64,000 nt of DNA from Amorphophallus konjac (Eukaryota; Streptophyta; Magnoliopsida; Alismatales; Araceae). The stretch lies in the NCBI GenBank assembly GCA_022559845.1, contig CM040118.1, positions 238,003,224-238,067,223 on the forward strand. Reading direction: 5' to 3'. Positions 53,446 to 64,000 of the stretch are shown here, piece by piece. The stretch's first letter is position 1. Each line of letters begins with the position of its first letter. The translations under genes were made by a program, and so were the position numbers. The notes below the pieces were generated by a model. The model worked only from the letters and a program-made list of their open reading frames with translations, had not been told where the DNA came from and did no database searches.

Positions 53446-54344
53446 TCGAACCCCCCCGAAGGGCGACTGAAGAGAAAAGAGAAGGCCACCCGAAGAGAAG
53501 GAAGCTCCATCCATCCACGCCGGAGAGGTGAAGAAAAAAAAAGAGATTGAACGTGAGAGAAGAGAGGTGAGCTCAGAGGGGGGGAGTTTGTGCTCCGTTT
53601 CCCCCTCCCCCACCGATGTATTTCTTTCCTCCTTCTTTGATGTGTTTTCGTTGCTTCGGGGTAGATCCCCTCCTGTATCTCTTTTCACCCTTTGCCTTGC
53701 GGATGAATAAAAGGAATGATTTTTTTGATTGGCATGAGTAGTGTTCTACTACCTTGATCTCCTCCCCTTTCTCCCGGTTCTCTTGTCATCCAGGGACCTT
53801 GGAGACCTGCCTCTCTATGGCACGGCCTTCTGGGGAACCCATCGAAGGGATGAACATCTAAAGCCTTTCGTGGCACACATTCGTCCCGCCCACAAAATCA
53901 TCACCTGTAAGCTACTGGAACTCTTGAAGGCTGGTCCTCGAGTCTCCACACGCACTTATGGGTTAACGGAGGCCTCACTCCGAGTTTAGAGGTTCACCCC
54001 GGAGCAATCCGTTTGGTGTTCCCCACTCTTCTCTGGCAAGCTTCAGTCCAGGGGAGGTGCTGCCCAATTTTCGCCAGGAATAAATGAACTAGCTGGACTC
54101 CTTCCTGCGAGGAACTGCCCAACTCTGAAGCTGCCTCTGAAGTAAACTGGACTGCCCTACACAACGAATTCTTCTGAGAAAACACTCTAATCGTCATGCT
54201 AATCCACCTTAATAAACAACTAAAACACTAAAACTTTCTCTCTACAAGCTTAATCCACCAATAAGATGAATAAATCAATCATAAAATTAACTTGCAGTTG
54301 AAAGAAAGAAGAAACAGAGCCAACAGAATGAAATAAAACCTCAC

Positions 54345-54725
54345 AGAACTTATCCGGCGTGATCTTAATCCGGCGTGGCCTTATCCGGCGCGGTCCCCCC
54401 CCCCCCCCCCGCGTCGGTTTAACTCTACACTCAAAACCACTCTCAAACCCTTGGAATGAATAGTGCAAGCTCCCTTCATCTTCTTGGCATCTGTCCGGCG
54501 CGCCCCTTGCATAGCCCCCTAAACCGGTGTGCCTTACTATTCATTACCGTATTCCGGCGCGCCCTTGGCCCCTCTTCCTTCTTGCCATATAATCGGCGCG
54601 CCCCCCTTTGCTCCACCTATTCTGGCAGGCCCCCCCCATGCCCTCTTAAATCGGTGCGCCCTCCTCTTGATACTAATCTGGCGCGCCCCATCCCCCTTTG
54701 CTTCCTTAATCCGGTGTTCCTGAAA
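54345..54725. repeat. CG-word array CCGGCGCGCC
   Basis: ATCCGGCGTG, GTCCGGCGCGCCCC (54491), TTCCGGCGCGCCC (54551), ATCGGCGCGCCCCC (54591), ATCGGTGCGCC (54650), ATCTGGCGCGCCCC (54675) and ATCCGGTG (54709) are variants of one word every 30-60 bp. It contains the palindrome GGCGCGCC. Spacers are CT-rich. Confidence 0.75.
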
Positions 54726-54740
54726 GATAGAAGGTGATCA

Positions 54741-56165
54741 AGCAAATAAAAAAAATATACTTCAAGTTAATAGAAAACTAATCAAAAGTTTCTCTTGCTA
54801 TAACTAAAATTTTTGTTCCGGGGGCTCCGCCCCCGTAAACCCCCGCAAGGGGCGTTGCCCCCTTGACCCCCGTGACTTGACCGGGCAGGTTGAACCCCGC
54901 TACCCGACCGCGCAGGTCGAACCGCGTGCGAGGGCTCACGTTGGCGAGTTCGGGCTTCACACTTAACGATCAGCTTCCCCGGACGGTGTTTGAAGCGAAA
55001 AGCAATGATGCCCCACTAGATCGGACTTGGATCTCGGGAGCCCTCGCCCGAACGTGACCATGATCCTATCTTATCCCGGGCCGATAGTTCGTTAGCTCAA
55101 CCCGTCTTTATCAGGGTCCGATCCCGCACCTACATTAAACTTGTCGTACCTACAGCAGACATCCGTATGTCTTTGTCGTTGTCTTCGATGCTTCGAATAC
55201 GGACTCTCGTCCGAATGCTGGATGGTCCGTTAGTGACCGACATATATACCGGGATCTAATCCCGCGCTTGCATTAAACTTGCCGTACTCACGGCAGACAT
55301 TTGCACGGATTCGCTCCCGTCACCGTCTTGTTTTCTATACAGACCTTTGTCCGAACATAAAATGGTCTGTGTATGACCGACAAAATCCGAATGGAACGAG
55401 ACGTCTCTCGTCTTCCCCGAACCCTACGTGTGGGAATATCAATAAGACCTTTGTGAGTCACGTATGGACCTCGGGTTCGCCCCAACCATGGTCATCGCCT
55501 GACCCACATCCTAGGCCTATAACCGACTATCTCTGTACACATCTTTATTTTGGAATCTAGTCCCAGGACACTTTCCCGCTGCCCTTCGGCACCAGAAATA
55601 TTAATGATGCCCACGCAAGCCTCGTTTGGACCGCGGGAGGCGCCCCCGGAATGGTTCTGACTCGATCTCGCACCGGGCCAATAAAGTCGCTGATTTCTGA
55701 CCACTCTAACCGAGATTCAATCGAATGTCTCCTATCCCTTCGAACAATAAACTTGCCGTACCCCGGCGTACATATGCACTAGTTTTCCTCGTGATGATCA
55801 CGATTCTCTGAAGCCGGACGCTCGTCCGAATATCAAAATGGTCCCTTGAGTGACCGACATATTTCGAATGCTTGCTTCCCTAGACATAGGGCTTTCCGAC
55901 TGATTCGAGACCATTATCGGCCTGTTTCTCTTGATATAGTTTTCTGGCCATGAGGCCTGATTCCCGGCGATTAATCAAGGGTGTTCCCCTCTCCGAGAGG
56001 ATGTAAATGATGCTGTGACCTTTATGGCCCGGCGGGTTTTGGTCCCGACACGAACCACACAATCGTCTGATTAGTCAGATCGAGCGTACAATAGATCGTC
56101 ACTTTGTGACTGGCACGCCCACGCACTTAATAAACCCAATGAACAAATAAACAAACGATTTTAAA
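54741..56165 (+). other. Long leader with ~300-bp tandem units before gag of copy C
   Basis: Non-coding. Two palindromic stems lie at 54820-54834 (GGGGGCTCCGCCCCC) and 54848-54864. Units of roughly 290-330 bp recur. One sub-part has CYTCGGG...ATGGTC...GGGCCRATAG (54990, 55470, 55640). The other has TTAAACTTGYCGTAC...GCAGACAT...CTCGTCCGAAT...GTGACCGACAT (55134, 55273, 55747). E2 carries one diverged unit at 63470-63700. The conserved end GTGACCTTTATGG...GTCCCGAC (56020) also matches 63833. Gag of copy C begins right after 56165. Confidence 0.6.
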
Positions 56166-56189
56166 TAAAAAGTGCGTCCACAGGAGTCC

Positions 56190-57096
56190 CCGTGCAGCGG
56201 GAAGAAAAGAAAAGAATATCAGTATTTGAAAGGTTAACGTTCCCCGGTCAAGCCAAGAGGGGAGTCTGGAGGCAGGGAAAAAGAATCCAAGTCTTCCCCT
56301 ACAACATGGCAGGGGTGACCAGCAAATGTGGGGTCCTACCCGAAGAACAAGAAGAATTGGCCAAGCTAGCCGGAAGGCCCGAGCCAATAATAAGAAGAAG
56401 CAAAGCTGCAGAAGAAATACTCAAAGCAACTAAAGGAAAGCAAGCTATCACCACATGAACTGCCAACATGGTGACTTCTGAAGAAGAAGAGGTTCCTCCG
56501 CCAGCCTCGTCCGAAGGTGTTTCGGACGAAGTGTTGGAGAGCACCCCCGCTGCGACAGCACTTGACCCAGCTGTCTTGATAATACTGTAGAGATATCAAC
56601 AAGAGATTGAATCCTTGAAAAGGTAGCTGAATGAAAAAACTAAACAAGTTTCTATTCCCCGACAGTAGGATATGCATGTTGAATCATCCCAAGGAGCCCC
56701 TGGCCCAGCCGATGCTGCACCCATAGCTACCTCTCAGCCAACAGGCCAAAACAAGTCCTCTTTCCAGCCGCACTTCCTGCAGCCGCCACTGGCACAACCG
56801 GCACTTCCTTAAATGCAGCAATTACCACCAATGTTACCGCCGGCACTTCATGCCGTGGCTCTAACCACTCCTTTCACGTAGCAGCCTGCTCATTTCCATC
56901 CAGGACCGATGGACCCAGTAATAATGAATAAACTAATGGTGGAACAAATGATTAAAATGAAGCTGGCCGAAAGGGTTGACGGTGATCTCGACACTTTTGA
57001 TGTGTACAATGTGCCATATCCGCCGCAATATGCTGCAAAGAGGCTTCCGCCTGGCATCAATGAACCGCCCAAGTTTGAAAGGTTCAATAGGCAGGT
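56190..57096 (+). pseudogene. Tat-type Gag N-terminal part, copy C
   Basis: RISVFERLTFPGQAKRG (56215) and MAGVTSKCGVLPEEQEELAK (56306) match copy A at 15850-15990. A coiled coil near 56590-56640 (YQQEIESLKRQLNEKTK after one stop), Pro/Ala-rich DNA, then MDPVIMNKLMVEQMIKMKLA (56909) and INEPPKFERFN (57058) follow. Gag ends abruptly at 57096 in foreign sequence. Stops at 56456, 56588, 56624 and 56666. Confidence 0.75.
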
Positions 57097-57155
57097 GTTT
57101 CGCTCGACCGACGGGGGGACGATGCGTCAGCGGGGAAATATGTCAATAATCGCGA

Positions 57156-57195
57156 CGAGAAGGGAAAATAAAGTGAAAAAGAAAACAATGGGGAA
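57156..57195 (+). other. Probable polypurine tract of copy C
   Basis: A 40-bp stretch of almost only A and G (GAGAAGGGAAAATAAAGTGA, then AAAAGAAAAC and AATGGGGAA), followed by TTTATGTTATATC, where the LTR may begin (TG at 57200). Confidence 0.5.
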
Positions 57196-59310
57196 TTTAT
57201 GTTATATCTGGGGTATTTTTCCTTTGTAGCCGTATATCTCTCACGGTAGTACCATACACTCACCTTTTACGGAAAGTCGAGAGGGGTCAACTTGCACAAG
57301 AGGTTTCCGAGAGATAGTGAATGACAATAGTGGCCTACGAGAGCTGAGTGGTTACTCATTCGAGATGAATGAGGCCAAGGTGGTTGGATGACAAGGTGAC
57401 CGGACAGGATGCGGGCTTGCCAATTGATTTCTTAACAATCACCTATGGAACCAAATTTTGACTAGGGAAGCATCACCAGGATGCGGCACGTGGGCACGGG
57501 GCATCAGGCAACACGTGGAGAGAAGGGAGGTTCCATAGGTGCGAGTGTGCAGGGGATTGTAGGGATTTGTGTACGGGACGTCTTTCCCCACCGACTGTAA
57601 GTAATCAATGTTTATTTACATCCGATTGAATCCAAACACCTTTGTTGTGTGCTGACGAAGAGCCTAGATATTTCTAAAGCCAAGGGAAGGGGACCTGGTA
57701 CATCCTGCAGCTGTACGGTGACTATTGCACTTGACTGGAGGGGTTAGTCAACTGGAGTATGGGAGACTAGACACACACTGGCGGGTGTGAAGGCAAGACT
57801 GAGCCCCGGGTGAGGGTATGCATATTCAACTGGTTTCATGCTTTATAGGTGCCACATGGGCTTTACAAGTGGGCCTTAAGGGCCGAAATACAATTGGTGC
57901 AAGCCGCGGGATAATTCTGACACGTGGGTCGGTCCCCAGGTCAATGCAGGATAAGGCCGATATTCCCATGTTTTTACAGAGGCTCTCCATAAGGAGCTAG
58001 GGACGTGCCTGACTCGTCGAAGGAGGGCTAGACTGGATGGTAGGTGCTGCCACTGGCTGGCGCCTGTTGGAGGCCGGACACAGCTCAAGGTGAGCAGTCG
58101 GGTGTGGGTCGCAGAAGGCGAGTGTCTTCATGCCAGGGAGTTAGGGCCGGTCCCTAGAATGTTACTTCCGGGCCAGGGTCCGGCTAACTCGGGTCAGCGG
58201 TCAAGACCGTCGGTGGCCGGCTCAGGGCGAGCGACGGGCACGTCGTCCCGTGGTGGGAGCAAATCCGACATTATGGCATGCGCGTTGTTATCATAACAAG
58301 CCATACGCGGGTGGACCCGATGTGCGGGTATGTTCACCGTTATCATAACGCCTCATATGCGAGGGGATGGGCTGGAGTGAAATGGCTAGACGCCATATGA
58401 GGGCAGTACATTTGACATACCCTCGGCATATATGAGCCGATCAACAAGCCACCCAACATGCGTCTTGCTCCTCACCTTCTTGACGGAAGTCTTGGGGCTT
58501 GGGTCCTTGCGCTTGAAGGTCCTTGGATCAATCCTCCGTGTCTATGTGCATCTCTTGCCCCTTGAGCTTCTAAGGGGGGTTTTATAGGGAAATATGAAAG
58601 GTCAGGGGGGGTTTACGCACGCTGGGTCGGGGGGGGTGAGTTGGTCCGCGTAAACCCCTTAAAATTAATTAAAAAACATTTTTTGTCTATTCTGAGAGGG
58701 GGAGGGGGGTTTATGCGGGGAAAGTCCCCATTTTTTTGGGTGTGGGCCCGGGTTTACGCGGACCAGTCCAAGTGGGGGGGGGTCCACGTAAACCCCGCCG
58801 GGGGTTTACGCATGGAGAACCCCCTCTTTTTTTTATTAAAAAAGGTTTTTTTGGTTTAATGCATGTTGGCCCAGGTTTATGCGGACCAGCCCGGGGGGGC
58901 GGGCTGGTCCGCGTAAACCCCCCCCAGGGGGGTTCACGCGGGGCAACATGGGGTTTTTTCCCCATCCTATAAGAATCCCTAATTTTGGTCTTCTTTGGGC
59001 CCACTTTGACTCCGTGTGACCGCAAGAGGACAAAGGATATGAGGCTTGGACTGGTTGGCTAGTTGTTTACGCGCATGGACCGAGGAGATTGACATGTGTG
59101 ATCCCAAGACTCCGTCTTCGCGAACCCCTTTGCGCTGGTACATCGATCAATCTTGCATGGAACTAGGGCAGAGAGGAACTCGAACTGAGACTGGCCAGGC
59201 AAGGTGAAGGGGCCCCGCCTAGAGGGAGTTCGCCCCCACCTGGGCGCGGCCACGCGTAGGGCGAACTCCCCCCCGGGCGAGCCATGGCCATGGGCGGTGG
59301 TCCTGGGGGC
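57196..59310 (+). repeat. LTR 'R' of copy C
   Basis: Matches the LTR of copy A (19056-20845 and 23438-24100) without the LINE and without the 89-bp array. TATA-like TTTTATAGGGAAA at 58580-58592. Three hairpins of the GTTTACGCGGACCAG type at 58611-58655, 58752-58793 and 58875-58918. Non-coding. Frames through the G/C-rich hairpins are shadows. Confidence 0.7.
58611..58918. repeat. Row of three inverted repeats in LTR R of copy C
   Basis: GTTTAYGCGGACCAGYCC...GGTCCRCGTAAAC hairpins of about 42-45 bp, the third being nearly perfect. They have the same place after the TATA box and the same spacing style as 23683-24110. The word has shifted from TAGGCGGACC to TACGCGGACC, with both arms changed together. 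Confidence 0.82.
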
Positions 59311-61889
59311 CCTTCCGCTATTGTTTAGTGTTGTCCTGTGGACGCTTAAAAGTTAGCACTTGGGGATCAAGCGAGGTCAGCTGAAGAAAAGAAGAAGAAA
59401 CCTGGACAGAAGGCTGCATCGACGCAACTCATGGCCCGCGTCAACGCCACTAAAGGCAGGAAGCAAGACAACAGCCCCTGGCAGAGGGACATGACGACGT
59501 AGCACCAAGATAGCATCGATGCCACTGAACGCTAAAAACAAAAATCACCCTTGGCAATAGAAGGACATGTCGACGCAGCCTGTAAGTTGCGTGAACGCAC
59601 CCGCAGGACGCAGAGAAGGTCGTACCAACACGTGGTTCGACCGTGGTGCGTGTTCTCCCAAAAAGCTGAATCGAAGCATCATCTAGAGGGCCATATACAG
59701 GACGTGTGGGGAAGAATCTCTAATCATTGGAGGACATTCCTGCCCCTCCTTGCCTTGGAAAAGAAGAAAGGCCCTTTTTCTGCTATAAAAAGGAGGGCCT
59801 CCACCCAGAAGAAAGTCCTCTCTCTCTTCCGACTGGCTATCTCTCTCCCTCCGATGGCACTATTTTCTCCCCGTCTGTTGGTGCTGTTCGAAAGGTCTCC
59901 TAAGGGTGCTCTCCAAGGTGTTCTGCTACTGCTCTAGTGTATGAAGGAAAGAGAGGAAGAGAGGGAGAGAAGGTGTGCTGGTTGGGGAGGGATAGAAGTC
60001 AATGCTCTGCTCTCTCCCTTTGTTTCTCTTTTCTTTCTCTACTACGTATGGTTTTACCTTACTTTCTGTATCAATGGCATCCCAAAAAAAATAGTCTGGG
60101 GGTGATGTATGTCTTTGTTCAGGGGAATGAATGAAAACGTTTTCCCTTTGCTGTGCTTAGATACGAATGCATCAATATATCTTATCTCGCTAATTCCTCT
60201 TCTGCTCCTTTTCTTTTGTAGTTCGCTATGAATATGATGTTATGGATTTCATTCTTGCCCTGTTTTGTTGCTTCGAAGAAAGCTTTGTATCGTCAGAAGG
60301 GTCTAGGCCCGGCCTATCCAATCACAATGGATTTTGTCTGGGTTCTGTCCTCTCCGATCTATTAAGCAAAGGCCATTTTCAGATCGCATTCCCAGTCCCT
60401 ATGGTGCATTAACGCCCTTCTGGGCAACTGAAAATATGAATTAGTCCTTTCCCCAATGTTTCTGGTTAGGTCCATATCGTTGGCCTTGACCCCCAGCTAG
60501 CCTGCGCATTTGATTCATACGCTCTTTTATTACTTAACGTGTATGCTTGCTTGCTGTTCAATGGATATGACCCTCCAGGGAAGCAGCCATCAGCCTTCTC
60601 ACCCACGTCCATGGGTTGTTGAGGCTTTGGCTTGTTCCTAAAAAAAGGGGGATAAATCTCTGATGGAACTTACGTCCCTGCTGCTTTCCCTCTGCTCAAT
60701 CCTTGCTTATCAGGAAGCTGTTGTCTAATGTATTTGAATCACCCTAGCTCCCATGCCAACTACACGCATGCCCTACGTTGTTTGCATGAATGCCTGGTAG
60801 AATGCTGCTCAAAGTATTCCCATGTTCGCATGTCTGTAGTAAGCTCTCTCCCTATACACTGCACTATTGGATATTTAAGTTCCCATTCCTCATGGGCTTA
60901 TATTCTACATGAACTCCGTTTCTGTCCCAATCACGCATTCCACAGTTTGCAGCATATTGACGCTCTAAATTTTGTGTCTTCTTGACTCCGTATAAGGCAC
61001 ATGCTCGCTAATGCCCCAAGCGTGGCCTGTGGCCTTATGTCATGGAGCAATAACGCACCGCCATTGATTCCGCCGAAGGTTTTCACAATGCTGTACCTAT
61101 CTTTAGGGGAAGGGATACATTACGACTTTTTATCGATTTGAATTTTATTTAACCACCCTAAATCCCCAGGTGTTTGCTGCATTATAGCATGATCTCTGGT
61201 GGATGTTTCATCGGAGGGCTGGACATTAATGGCCTTAGCGTCAGTAATAATTAACCGCACAAAATGCTTGATGCGGCTGGAAATAGATTTGTCCCTGGGT
61301 CAGTAGAGATCCCTTTGTAGGCTAGTCCTCGGGGCATTCTCTCTACCCAATTCTGGGATATAGAGTAGCCGGTCTTGGCTTACTCTAGTTTAGGAGCCAT
61401 CAAAGAACTTCTGTGAAAGGCCTTCCTATTTTTCACCACCAAAGCTCCAGTCTAGGGGAGGTGCTGCCCAATTTTTCTAGGAATTGTGGACTTAACAAAA
61501 ATTGAACTAATGCTCAAACATGCACTAAACAATTGACATAATGCTATAACTAACACATCAAACAAAAGAAACATAGAAGAAACAATGCTAAACTAAGAAG
61601 CAGGCTGAAGGAGTACACTCATACTGAACAAGTGATCAAACAAATGATGAACATATCTCTCCACAAGCAATGCGATCGCATTGAGCAAGAACAAATCTGA
61701 ATAGAACGATGCTGAAATGAAGAAAATGATTAAACAAACAAAATGTCATGCTGGCAGCAATAAAAGAAGAGAAAATTCACCCAAAAGAAATGATCAAGAT
61801 GCACAGAAGAAATAATAATAATAAAAATCAACTCATACTCATTCATGCATTCATGCATTTGCTGGACACATGATGATTTGAAGCCTGCT

Positions 61890-62365
61890 GCAACAGGGGT
61901 CGACCCAATGGGTCGACCGTCCCCCTTGGATCAGCCCATTGCTCCTGCTACGCCGACCTCACCTCATTTTGCTTAAACCATGCGTCAACCTTGCTTCATC
62001 CCAGATGACCCAGAGTGAACTCTTGATTGAGCTCGTTTGCTGTCCAAACACCAACTCTGCTATAAAACAAATCATAGACCTTGCATTAACATTTACTCAA
62101 ACCCCATGAGCACAACCAAGTCATTCGCTCATGCATTCCTTTAGCATTGGGCAGTTCATTAAAACACCCATATTTGCATTAGACCATGCATACATCATGC
62201 GTGTGAAATGAACTATATGCATCGACCTCATATGCATGCTCGCAACTTGCAGTCAGTCAGCCAATTACGGTCGACCATTTGCTAAAATCGGTCGACCAAT
62301 CACCAATTTCGGTCGACCAAACCATCACTGAGTCAACACACTTGCTTGCCGCGTCGACGCACCGG
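61890..62365. repeat. GGTCGACC palindrome array in E2
   Basis: GGGGTCGACC (61897), GGGTCGACCG (61911), CGGTCGACCA (62269, 62290, 62311) and GCGTCGACGC followed by ACCGGTGCGTCGG (62351-62373). GGTCGACC is a perfect palindrome. The three central copies are 21 bp apart. Confidence 0.8.
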
Positions 62366-62959
62366 TGCGTCGGCCTGCTGAACTACACCTTTGCAGCTTC
62401 CCTTTGATCATCTAGGGTCAAACCTCCTTGAGCCTAGCTATTGCCTGGTAACTAGCCCCGCTAAGATAATTTGCATGCATTTGATGCATCGTGCGGTCAT
62501 GCCAGCATTTGCTTAACCTCCATGAACGTAATTACATCAACCCTCAATGCATCATACATGCATTATGCATGCCTTATGTAATAAACCCCATGCATCTCCA
62601 TATGCATGCTTGAATGCTATGACCCGGGACTTGCGGTATATCAAATGGTGGGCTGATGAAAGGTGGGTTATGCCCATCTAGACCCTCCTACTATGCACGA
62701 GTACACAACTCCGCCCCGTGCTACAATCCCACTGCATAGACGCATCGCAAGCCCATGTGGGTTCTTGGATCGAATCATTTCTTGCATTGCCTTCTTGCTA
62801 AATGAAGCATGCATTAACTCATCCCATATGCAAAACAAGAAATAAAAGAATGAGTCAAAAGAATGAAGCTTGATGCTGAAGAAGAGTTTAGGGCTTTAAA
62901 TCCCTTTGAATTCTCGAGCTAAATTCACAAAAATGATTTAAAAGGGGGTTTTCTGCCCA

Positions 62960-63200
62960 CTAACATAGGCTGCGTTGACCCAACTCTGCTCTACGTCGGC
63001 GCAGTGGCCTACGTTTGGCCCCTACTAGGCCGCTTGCGTCAACGCGCTCGTGTCTGGGGTTGACGCGGCTGTCCGTGATGGCCCCTATTAGGGCCTTGTG
63101 CGTCAATGCGATGCTCCTCCTGCGTCGATGCCAGGGTCCATCCCAGCATCCTGGCTGGGCGTTGTGCGTTGACGCACTAAGAACCTGCATCGACGTAATG
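62960..63200. repeat. CG-word array GCGTYGACGC in E2
   Basis: About nine variants in 240 bp: GCGTTGACCC (62972), CGTCGGCGC (62995), GCGTCAACGCG (63036), GGTTGACGCG (63058), GCGTCAATGCG (63101), GCGTCGATGC (63122), GCGTTGACGC (63167) and CATCGACG (63188). The same word family fills the copia LTRs. No coding role. Confidence 0.75.
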
Positions 63201-64000
63201 GCCTCTAGCTCGTTCTGCATTTCAAGAAAACCTAAAAGAAGAAGAAAGAAATAATAAGAATATTAATAAATATAAATAATAATAATGAATACACATAAGT
63301 AATAAATGATAAACAAAATATTAAAATGATAGTATTGATGGCATAAATTATTGATAAAATTTTTGATAATGCATAAAGAATAAAAAAACTAACTAATAAA
63401 CATACAACAAAATAAAAGAAGAAATGCTAAAGCACCCACCTCCCTTGGACCCTATGCATGGGGATATTAACAAGGCCTCCGTGGGTCATGCTTGAACTTT
63501 GGGATCATCCCATCATGGTCATAGCTTGACCCTGATCTGGGCCAATAGCCCACTGTGTTTACATGGATTTCCATTGGGATCTAATCTCGGACATCAAACT
63601 TGCCATATCTCTGGCAGACATGTGTTTACAATTTGGGACTCTTGTCTAGATACGAATTGATCAATTAATGACCGGCTTTGTTGAACTGTTTACCCTTCAA
63701 TAGGAGCTGTTTTATTGAAGTTCAGAATTCTCATTCCTTTCTTTAATTAATATCAATTTAAGGCCCGAAGGCCCCTTCTCCTAGCGTTTAATCAAAGCTT
63801 TTCTCCTCCTTGAGGAGACGTAATTAGCGTCGTGACCTTTATGGTGCGGCGAGTTCTTAGTCCCGACCCGATACCCATAATCATCTGGTTAGTCTGATGG
63901 AGCACACCCGTGGCTTCAGACCCTTCCAGTCTTGAAGCCCGAATAAATTGTCACTTTGGTGACTAGGATGCCCACACACCCAATAAAACGCTAAAAGATA

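Larger units (their letters stand above)
53036..54740 (+). repeat. LTR-like block E1, promoter part
   Basis: TATA box TATAAAA at 53288-53294, a 37-bp tandem array (53331-53445), purine/pyrimidine tracts, AATAAA at 53705, and the motif CAGTCCAGGGGAGGTGCTGC (54045), also found in E2 (61449). A word array follows at 54345-54725. No coding region is convincing. E2 (59311-64000) shares the order TATA, tracts, GGGGAGGTGCTGCCCAATTT and word array, so both are diverged members of one family. A 19-base C run lies at about 54396-54414. Confidence 0.5.
56166..59310 (+). mobile_element. Tat-type copy C (short gag plus LTR R)
   Basis: Gag start like copy A (56290), a break at about 57096, a purine tract (57156-57195), then an LTR R about 2 kb long, homologous to copy A from 57270. 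So protease, RT and integrase and most of gag are deleted. The right end near 59310 is approximate. It belongs with copy A to one subfamily in which only gag pieces and LTR survive. Confidence 0.7.
59311..64000 (+). repeat. LTR-like block E2, runs off the window
   Basis: A diverged relative of E1: CG words (59410-59600), TATA box TATAAAAA at 59784-59791, pyrimidine tracts, CAGTCTAGGGGAGGTGCTGC at 61449, GGTCGACC words (61899-62360), CGTTGACGC words (62960-63200), and the leader unit with AAACTTGCCATATC...GGCAGACATGTG (63596) and CGTGACCTTTATGGTGCGGC (63832). The 60000-61440 and 62400-62950 stretches hold nothing I can name. A 100-bp A/T-rich tract lies at 63240-63420. No coding region is convincing. 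Confidence 0.5.

Noticed and set aside
53036..57195. E1 as 5' LTR of Tat copy C
   Set aside because: The 3' LTR of copy C is R, which is unlike E1, so E1 cannot be its pair. E1's end may still be the leader of copy C.
1..64000. Host protein-coding gene, tRNA or rRNA
   Set aside because: No exon-like series, tRNA cloverleaf or rRNA stretch was recognised. All convincing protein similarity is to retroelements. A small or fast-evolving gene could have been missed.

Overview
This window is plant repeat DNA. I find no host gene, rRNA, tRNA or CRISPR array in it. Almost all of it can be read as nested and decayed LTR retrotransposons plus two LINE copies. Plant-type lineages are recognisable: a Sirevirus-like Ty1/copia element, a Tekay/Del-like chromovirus with a C-terminal chromodomain, several Ty3/gypsy elements of the Tat type (one with two consecutive RNase H domains), and plant L1 LINEs (ORF1 with a DUF4283-like domain and zinc knuckle). 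This suggests an angiosperm with a large, TE-rich genome. I cannot name the species. Every long coding region carries in-frame stops and frameshifts, so all elements look inactive.

Layout. 1-3571: unclassified repeat DNA with a short-word array (1-660), a CG-rich word array (1440-1870) and, at its right end, the left part of an LTR. 3572-14396: a structurally complete minus-strand copia element (LTRs 1.88 kb, PBS, gag, PR, INT, RT, RNase H, PPT) inserted in that LTR, whose other part is 14397-15017. 15018-24540: Tat copy A (gag and linker, pol missing, then LTR 'R'), with an ORF1-only LINE (20846-23437) inside LTR R. 24541-32305: Tat copy B (LTR, leader, protease, gag remnants, RT, RNase H, second RNase H), containing an antisense chromovirus fragment (27716-28250). 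32306-40798: a plus-strand Tekay-like element whose 3' LTR stops just upstream of its TATA box. 40799-42360: another Tat-like LTR. 42361-44880: an unclassified LTR-like block with a promoter, CG-word inverted repeats and an 86-bp tandem array. 44881-45330: a short unassigned ORF. 45331-50850: Tat-like element D (LTR, leader, gag, proline-rich repeats, protease, G-patch), cut by LINE-B (ORF1 and partial ORF2, 50840-53035). 53036-56165: block E1, leading into Tat copy C (gag, deletion, LTR R, 56166-59310). 59311-64000: block E2, a diverged relative of E1 that runs off the window.

The most unusual pattern is that nearly every LTR-like block carries its own array of a short, mostly CG-containing, often self-complementary word, different in each family. 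The clearest case is a row of about 44-bp hairpins downstream of the TATA box in LTR R, present in both copies A and C. Palindromic CG motifs are reported for Sirevirus LTRs; their parallel presence here in several gypsy-type blocks is the observation I would follow first. All family assignments rest on reading translations and repeats by eye; no database search was run.
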